From: Aureococcus anophagefferens | Taxonomy: Eukaryota > Sar > Pelagophyceae > Pelagomonadales > Pelagomonadaceae | NCBI RefSeq assembly: GCF_000186865.1 | Contig: NW_008705561.1 | Coordinates: forward strand, 3,017,727 to 3,040,165 | Reading direction: 5' to 3' | DNA: 22,439 bases | Shown: in pieces, positions 17,492-22,439 of the stretch | Layout: each line of letters starts with the position of its first letter | Position numbering within the stretch: the first letter of the stretch is position 1 | The notes under the pieces: generated by a model | Seen by the model: the letters and a program-made list of their open reading frames with translations, nothing else | Told to the model about the DNA's origin: nothing | Database searches by the model: none | Translations under genes and position numbers: made by a program

Positions 17492-19043
17492 TTAGGCCAT
17501 CGCCGCGTCGAGGGGCGCGCCCGCGGCGCCGCACGCGAGGACCGCGTCCACGAGGGCCCGCGTGCCCGCGACCATGGCTGCGACGCGCCCGGCCGACGGC
17601 TGGAAGAGGACCATGGACCCGAAGACGCAGGCCGGGCAGGCCTTGGGCCAGTCGAAGAGCGGCAGGTGCAGGTCCTGGGCCGCGCCGCACCCGAGGTCCA
17701 GCGGCCGCGCGAACGTGCTCCAGTTCGTCACCGCGCCGTAGGTCGCGCCTAGGTGCTCGACGTTCGACGGCGGCGCGCGGCCGCCGGCCCGTTTGTAGAG
17801 GGGGCCCGCGACGCTCCGCCGGATCAGGTCCGGCGTCTCGTAGGAACCCCGCGTGTACGTGACGAGGTCCTCGTAGTTGCCCGCGAGGTCTTCGCCGTCG
17901 AAGTCCTCCAGTTTCCCGCGGAAGTTGACGGCCATGAGCGCGCAGTCGGGCTTCAAACAGTTCAGGAACGCGGAGACGACGCAGTCGTTCGTCGAGACGA
18001 AGGGCAGCTGCGTCCGTTTTTTCTGCGCCGCGAGCCACGCGCCGTCGACGTAGAAGCCGGCGAAGACGGTCCGCGGGAACAGCGCGGCCCGGAGCCTGTG
18101 TGGAAACCAAATCTTCAACCCGACTTCAATGTGCGCGTATGCGACCGTTTCGACGCAAGCTCTTCGGCTGTGCTTCGAGAACTCGACGAGAGCAATCGAT
18201 TCGTCCAAAAATCAGCCGAATCGACTTCGATTTGAAGGAGCTAGAGAATTCTGAAGTTTGGTCAGGACCACCCAAACCAGTGGTTGAATTCGGCACAGCC
18301 CGGAGCTGGCCGAACACAAAACGCGCGAGGAAGCCCGGCGGGCACGCGGCCATGAGCGACGGCTCGCCGCCCGCCGCCGCGCGCATCTTCGCGGGGACGT
18401 CGAAGCGCCGCTCCGGCGACAGCGCGCGGACCGGCGCGCCCCGCGAGAGCATGTTGTAGACGGCGTAGAAGCCGTGGCCGTCCACCAGCACGTGGGACGC
18501 GGACACGACGACGGCGAAGCGCGCCCCGGGGTCGTCGCGGTCGGGCACGAGCGACACGCGGAAGAGCGGCGCGCCGGTGCCCGCGCACGCCTCGCCCGTG
18601 GCGACGAGCGCGGCGGCGACGTTGGCGACCGCGGCGCCGTACGGCGTCGTCCGCGCGAGCGGCGCGTCGACGACGCGGAAGAGCGGCGCGTCGACCGTGG
18701 CCGGATAGAAGCACGCGAGCGCGCCGGCGTCGTCGTAGTCGAGGACCGACGCGAGCCACGGGTTCAAAGCGGCGACGTCGGCGACGCGGCTCGCGAGCGC
18801 CGCCGCCGCGGCGACGGGGTCGCCCGCGAAGAACGTCACCGTGCTCGTCGACGGGCTCATGAGCAGGACCGCGCCGGTCTCCGACGGCAGGAGCGCGAGC
18901 TTGCGCAGGCCCGCGAGCCGCTCCCGGCGCGCGCGCTCCCTGCGCAGCTTCCGGAGGCTCAGGGCGACCGCACCGGCGCCGACGGCCGCCGCGACGGCCG
19001 CGCGCCAGTCGTCCTTCACCGCGAGTTTGCGGAGGCGGTCCAT
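17492..19043 (-). CDS. BAHD-like CoA-dependent acyltransferase
   Basis: Exon 1 is 19043-18307 and exon 2 is 18095-17492 (446 aa), split by an introner with a GC-AG boundary. Residues ~11-30 form a hydrophobic segment between charged clusters, probably an N-terminal membrane anchor. The catalytic HxxxDG motif is in ASHVLVDGHGF (H184, D188, G189). In the C-terminal half, VSTNDCVVSAFLN matches the S-x-N-D-x-x-x-A segment of BAHD and related acyltransferases, followed by an NFRG strand and an AGNYEDL loop. The usual DFGWG structural motif is replaced by PLDLGCG. It probably transfers an acyl group from acyl-CoA to an alcohol or amine, substrate unknown. The stop lies 45 bp from the convergent CysQ-like gene. 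Confidence 0.75.
18096..18298. mobile_element. Introner element, family A copy 2, inverted; GC-AG intron
   Basis: A 203-bp element, the same length as copy 1, lies inverted relative to it. Its ends are CTGTGTGGAAACC at 18096 and the complement of CTGTGCCGAATTC at 18298. It is flanked by a perfect 8-bp duplication CCCGGAGC at 18088-18095 and 18299-18306. Only one boundary placement both uses the element's CACAG acceptor and preserves the frame: the intron must start at 18306 with GC (GCTCCGGG, the duplicated target). That gives a 211-nt GC-AG intron and restores F-G-Q-L-R-A-A-L. The element's own GT (CT-GTGCCG) would shift the frame with that acceptor. Both family A copies sit in minus-strand genes, so they are spliced in opposite orientations. 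Confidence 0.9.
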
Positions 19044-19285
19044 GCTGTCCGTGTCATGCGCGACGCTCCCGACGCAGGAGGACGGCCAGCCGCGGCGCGG
19101 GGCTCCAGGGCCGCCGCGGCGGAGGCTCAGATGGAGGCTGCCCCATCAAGTTGACGTTCAATATAAACGGTGTAGCGCTCAATCCTATGCCTGGGTCCTC
19201 GGTCTGACGGCCGCGCTGATCTGCCGCGCTGCAGCGCGAAAACATCAGTCGCGCGCTACGCTAGCATCACACTCGAGCACAACTC

Positions 19286-19795
19286 TTAGGTGGCAGCGGG
19301 CTGGATTTGGACAGGTTGCTGCATCACCGGCTGCGTGGGGATCGCGACTTGGAACGTCGAGCCGGAACCGCACCCAGCCGGGATCTGAACCTGAATCGCC
19401 ACGCCGTTCGGCGCCGTCACCTGCAGCGTCTCTCCGGGGCTCGCGCCCTGCGGCACCGCGATCGAGAAGGCGGCGGCGGGCTGGATTTGGACAGGCGGCT
19501 TTGCCACCAGTTCGAAGCCGATCCGCTGCGCCTCCTGGATTTTGCCTTGCCCCAGAAGGTGTTGCTGGATCATCGCAAGCTTCGGGTGGGGCATTTCGAC
19601 TAGGAAGGTCGAACCGGCGTCAAATCCATCAGGGACTGGCACTTGCACCTGGAAGCCGTTCGGCGCAGCCACCGGCAACATCTGGCCTTGTGCTAAACCC
19701 GGCGGCACCTGCACCTGGAAGTACTGCTTGGGCCGCGGACAGCACGGGCAGTCGCCGCCGCCGCCCTTAGCCTTACTACTATTACTACGCCCCAT
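19286..19795 (-). CDS. Small duplicated-domain protein, possible N-myristoylation
   Basis: A 169-aa single-exon product built from two copies of a ~45-residue beta-rich module: P-x-G-x2-x-G-x-x-L-x-V-x-A-P-N-G-x-x-x-Q-V-x-[VI]-P-x-G...GSTF. They sit at ~26-69 and ~109-152, separated by a short helix (HPKLAMIQQHLLGQGKIQ). The modules pair FQVQVPPG...APNGFQVQVP with FSIAVPQG...APNGVAIQVQIP. The name and function of the module are unknown to me. The N terminus MGRSNSSK fits an N-myristoylation signal (Gly2, Ser6), and the nearby CPCC could be palmitoylated or bind metal. At the DNA level GCGGGCTGGATTTGGACAGG recurs exactly 180 bp apart (19296, 19476). It is less GC-rich than its neighbours. It is divergent from the CinA-NudC gene (131-bp gap). 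The 242 bp beyond its stop hold no gene. Confidence 0.7.
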   Translation of the reverse strand: MGRSNSSKAKGGGGDCPCCPRPKQYFQVQVPPGLAQGQMLPVAAPNGFQVQVPVPDGFDAGSTFLVEMPHPKLAMIQQHLLGQGKIQEAQRIGFELVAKPPVQIQPAAAFSIAVPQGASPGETLQVTAPNGVAIQVQIPAGCGSGSTFQVAIPTQPVMQQPVQIQPAAT

Positions 19796-19926
19796 ATTAT
19801 TACAGCTGCGGGAGTTTCCCCTGCATATTGCAGTGCACGCTGAAGTGGTGATGTTATTGTGAACCTCGATCGTATGCCGCAGTCCATTCTCTGACGGGAG
19901 CTCCGCAGCACGGCACTCGCAAAACG
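19796..19926. promoter_or_regulatory. Divergent promoter region
   Basis: A 131-bp, relatively AT-rich gap lies between the starts of the duplicated-domain gene (minus) and the CinA-NudC gene (plus). It presumably carries both promoters. No TATA box or other defined motif could be assigned. Confidence 0.35.
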
Positions 19927-21396
19927 ATGCCTGCCCGCGAGGCGGCCTTCCGCGCCGTCGTCGCGGCGCTGAAGGAGCGCAAGAAGACGGTGGCCGTCGT
20001 CGAGGCGACGTGCGGCGGGCTCATCTCGAGCTCCATCATGGGCGTCGAGGGGTCGTCCGCCGTCTACTACGGCGGCACGGTCGCCTACAACACGCGCCGG
20101 TGCAAGCCGCTGCTCCTCGACGACGACGCGCTGCACGCGTCGCTCGTCGAGCCGCCGATCGCGCCGAGGGCCGACGGGGAGTCCGCCGGCGACTACTACA
20201 AGCGGACGAAGGCGCATTGGACGGCGAGGACGGCCGTCGCCTACTGCGAGGCCATGGGCACGGACTACGCCGTCGCCGAGGGCGGCGCCGCGGGCCCGAC
20301 GTTCCGGCCCGACGGCCTCGACCGCGGCTTCTCGGCGCTCGCCGTCGCCGCGCGCGACGGCGACGGCGGCGTCGGCGTCGTGAGGACGGCGCTCGTGGAG
20401 TCGCCCCACGCGAAGCGCGGCGCGAACATGGAGCTCTTCGCGACGGCGGCCGCGCGCGAGCTCCTGGGGGCCGTGACCGCGGGCGAGGGCCTCGACCGAA
20501 AGGTCGAGCTGCGGACGGACGGCGCCGCCGTCGACGCGCGGCGCGCCTCCGGCGACGCGCGCTTCGTGGTCTGCGCCCGGGGGCGCATGCTCTTCGCGTC
20601 GGAGACGGCCCTCGCGCTGCTGACGCGGGGCGAGGCCGACGGTTTTGGGGATAGTGGCGCGGCGGTCTTCCTCGGCGAGGCCGGGGGCCGGCCCCTCTTC
20701 GCGCTGGAGGCCGCGCGTTCCTTGGACGACGCGCGCTTCGTCGACGCGCGGACGCAGGCGCCCTTCCTCGACGCGACGGAGAACGAGGTCGCGCTCTGCG
20801 CGGCGGCGCTCACGACGTGGCGGCGGTCGAACGGCTTCTGCGCGAAATGCGGCGGCGCGACGGCGCTGACCATGGCGGGCCACTGCGCGAAATGCGTCGC
20901 GTGCGGGTCCGTGTCCTTCCCGCGCACGGACCCGGCGGTCATCGTCGCCGTGAGCTCGCTCGACAACTCGAAGATCCTGCTCGCGCGGTCGCCGCGGCAC
21001 CCGCCGGGCATGTTCACGACGCTCGCCGGCTTCGTCGAGGCCGGCGAGACCTTCGAGAAGGCCGTGGCGAGAGAAGTACACGAGGAGAGCGGCGCGGTCG
21101 TGAGCGACGTCGCCTACCTCAAGTCGCAGCCGTGGCCGTTCCCCCAGTCGGCGATGATCGCCTTCCGCGCGTCCGCGGACGCGGACGCGCCGCTCGTGCT
21201 CGACGAGGAGGAGATCCTCGAGGCCCGGTGGTTCGACCGCGACGCCGTGCGCCAGGCCTGCACCGTGCCGGGGGCCGTCATGCGGAAGGACGTCGCCGCG
21301 AAGGCGTTCGCGGACGACCCGAGCCTGGAGCTCCTCGTGCCGCCGAAGAACGTCGTCGCGCGCGACCTCATCGAGAAGTGGCTCCACGAGGAGTGA
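19927..21396 (+). CDS. CinA/PncC-like (NMN deamidase) - NudC/NUDT12 NADH diphosphatase fusion
   Basis: A 489-aa single-exon product with two enzymatic domains. Residues ~1-175 match the CinA C-terminal family (PncC, NMN to nicotinate mononucleotide): VVEATCGGLISSSI, then GVEGSSAVYYGGTVAYNT, and a late TDYAVAEGGAAGP segment. The bacterial ESCTGG is EATCGG here, closer to eukaryotic CinA-like proteins. Residues ~210-489 are an NADH diphosphatase: a zinc ribbon with C305/C308 and C323/C326 (extra C320), FPRTDPAVIV, a full Nudix box from G368 (E374, R382-E383, E386-E387, G389), and the NADH-diphosphatase signature SQPWPFPQS at 400-408. It would cleave NAD(H) to NMN(H) plus AMP, so the domains could act consecutively in NAD turnover. 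No targeting peptide is visible. One uninterrupted frame with no sign of an artefactual join. The stop is 49 bp from the convergent GT41 gene. Confidence 0.9.
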   Translation: MPAREAAFRAVVAALKERKKTVAVVEATCGGLISSSIMGVEGSSAVYYGGTVAYNTRRCKPLLLDDDALHASLVEPPIAPRADGESAGDYYKRTKAHWTARTAVAYCEAMGTDYAVAEGGAAGPTFRPDGLDRGFSALAVAARDGDGGVGVVRTALVESPHAKRGANMELFATAAARELLGAVTAGEGLDRKVELRTDGAAVDARRASGDARFVVCARGRMLFASETALALLTRGEADGFGDSGAAVFLGEAGGRPLFALEAARSLDDARFVDARTQAPFLDATENEVALCAAALTTWRRSNGFCAKCGGATALTMAGHCAKCVACGSVSFPRTDPAVIVAVSSLDNSKILLARSPRHPPGMFTTLAGFVEAGETFEKAVAREVHEESGAVVSDVAYLKSQPWPFPQSAMIAFRASADADAPLVLDEEEILEARWFDRDAVRQACTVPGAVMRKDVAAKAFADDPSLELLVPPKNVVARDLIEKWLHEE

Positions 21397-21445
21397 GGCT
21401 AACCATGTTTAGGCTACGGTCGTCGACGACGCCACGCCACAAGCC

Positions 21446-22439
21446 TTACGACGGCCCCCGTCCGACGCGCAGGGCCCGCGCCAGGAACCCGCCGACCTCG
21501 GCGACAGCGGCCGCGCTCTCGTAGAGCCGGCCCCGGCCCGCGGCGATCGCGGCGGCCGCGGCGGCGCGGCGCGCGGCGTCGTTCGCGATCGCGACGGCCA
21601 AGCGCGCGTAGGCCTCGACGTCCGGCGCGACGAGGCCGTCGACGCCGGCGATGGCGTAGAGCGCGCGCGTGAGCGCGGGCCGCGCCGCCGCGCCCGCCGG
21701 CGGCGCGAGCGCGACCACCGGCGCGCCCGCCTCGAACGCGTCGAGCGTCGTGATCGAGCCCCCAAAGGGGAAGGTCTCGAGGGCGACGTGGGACCCGCCG
21801 AAGAGGCGCGCGTAGTCCTCCAGCGGCAGCGGGCCCACGCCGAGGACGCGCGCCGCGACGTCGACGCCCGCGCGCGCGAGGCGGTCCGCGACCGTCGGCG
21901 ACCCGTCCGGAAAGGGCCCGCACGTCCGCAGCACGAGGACCGCGGCGTCGTCGAGGGCCAGGATGCGCAGGAGCGCCGCGTCGAAGCGCGGGTGGAATTT
22001 CAGGCAGTGCTGGGGCGCCGCGTAGAGCGTCCGGTTCGCCGGGACGCGCCGCAGCGCCGCGGACTCGGCCGCGTAGGCGTCGCGCGGCTTCCCCGGCCGG
22101 AGCTGGCCGGACTCGTTCGCGTGGTAGTAGGCGCCGAGCGTGTCGAGGCGCACGAGCTGCTCGCTGTAGCGGCCCTGGGGCGCCTCGACGCCGGGCTCCG
22201 CCGCGTCCATGAGCAGGTAGTAGTCCAGCGCCTGGCCGCCGATGCCGGTCGTCGTCGGGTGGCCCCAGAACGCGACCTGGACCCGCGCGTGCCTTCCGAA
22301 GGCGAGCGCGTAGGAGAAGGGCTCCATCCCAATGTCCGTGAAGACGAGGCAGTCCAGACCCTCGCCGGCGAGGAGCTGGCGCGCGCCGTCGAGCGACGCG
22401 GGCACCTCGGCGGAGCCGTCCGCGGAGTTCTCGATGTCG
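21446..22439 (-). CDS. GT41 (O-GlcNAc transferase/SPINDLY-like) glycosyltransferase, 5' partial
   Basis: The open frame enters from the right edge (D-I-E-N-S-A... at 22439) and ends with TAA at 21446, about 330 residues. It matches the catalytic half of GT41 enzymes: DCLVFTDIGMEPFSYALAF, QVAFWGHPTTTGI, DYYLLMD, YSEQLVRL, the FHPRFDAALLRIL helix, the HVALETFPFGG nucleotide-sugar site, and DAFEAGAPVVAL. In this family the enzyme transfers a sugar from UDP-GlcNAc (OGT) or GDP-fucose (SPY) to proteins; the donor cannot be told here. The wording of the motifs is nearest to bacterial-type and algal GT41 members. Any N-terminal TPR repeats would lie outside the window. It is convergent with the CinA-NudC gene. 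Confidence 0.85.
   Translation of the reverse strand, partial: DIENSADGSAEVPASLDGARQLLAGEGLDCLVFTDIGMEPFSYALAFGRHARVQVAFWGHPTTTGIGGQALDYYLLMDAAEPGVEAPQGRYSEQLVRLDTLGAYYHANESGQLRPGKPRDAYAAESAALRRVPANRTLYAAPQHCLKFHPRFDAALLRILALDDAAVLVLRTCGPFPDGSPTVADRLARAGVDVAARVLGVGPLPLEDYARLFGGSHVALETFPFGGSITTLDAFEAGAPVVALAPPAGAAARPALTRALYAIAGVDGLVAPDVEAYARLAVAIANDAARRAAAAAAIAAGRGRLYESAAAVAEVGGFLARALRVGRGPS

Noticed and set aside
19150..19170. ATATAAA as a TATA box
   Set aside because: It lies on the plus strand, but both flanking genes are on the minus strand. No start site is near enough to support it.

Overview
The window looks like nuclear DNA from a GC-rich stramenopile alga, most likely a pelagophyte such as Aureococcus anophagefferens or a close relative. 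That assignment is inferred from four things: tightly packed, very GC-rich, mostly intron-poor eukaryotic genes; a plastid fibrillin with a signal peptide ending in an ASAF-like N-A-F motif; large Cys-rich multi-TM proteins; and short spliced transposons with terminal inverted repeats and 8-bp target duplications, the hallmark of the 'introner elements' described in Aureococcus. No prokaryotic operons, rRNA, tRNA or CRISPR were seen.

Layout. 1-759: gene-free, repeat- and hairpin-rich DNA. 760-2422 (-): Frizzled-like 7-TM receptor split by an introner. 2612-4941 (+): ARM-TIR-transmembrane protein resembling SARM1, split by a second type of introner. 5012-6493 (+): phosphofructokinase. 6504-7430 (-): PH-domain protein. 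7675-13505 (-): ~1,920-residue Cys-rich multi-TM receptor-like protein with a probable cytosolic RelA/SpoT-like domain. 13556-14532 (+): plastid fibrillin. 14775-15344 (+): unknown membrane protein. 15502-16191 (+): NUDT5-type ADP-sugar Nudix hydrolase with a C-terminal membrane anchor. 16344-17446 (+): CysQ/BPNT-type 3'-nucleotidase, also C-terminally anchored. 17492-19043 (-): BAHD/CoA-dependent acyltransferase-like protein, split by a second copy of the first introner family in the opposite orientation. 19286-19795 (-): small duplicated-domain protein, possibly N-myristoylated. 19927-21396 (+): fusion of a CinA/PncC (NMN deamidase) domain with a NudC/NUDT12 NADH diphosphatase. 21446-22439 (-): partial GT41 (O-GlcNAc-transferase-like) glycosyltransferase running off the right edge.

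How it fits together. Three introns are recently inserted transposons. Each lies between perfect 8-bp target duplications, takes its 3' AG from the element terminus and its 5' splice site from the duplicated host target (GT, GT and, unusually, GC), and restores the pre-insertion reading frame exactly. Several genes concern NAD, ADP-ribose and phosphoadenosine chemistry: a TIR with the NADase glutamate, a NUDT5-like Nudix, a CysQ-like nucleotidase and the CinA-NudC fusion. Clustering in a eukaryote need not mean co-function, but the CinA-NudC fusion by itself links NAD(H) cleavage to NMN deamidation in one polypeptide. Intron boundaries, domain calls and transmembrane calls were made by eye.
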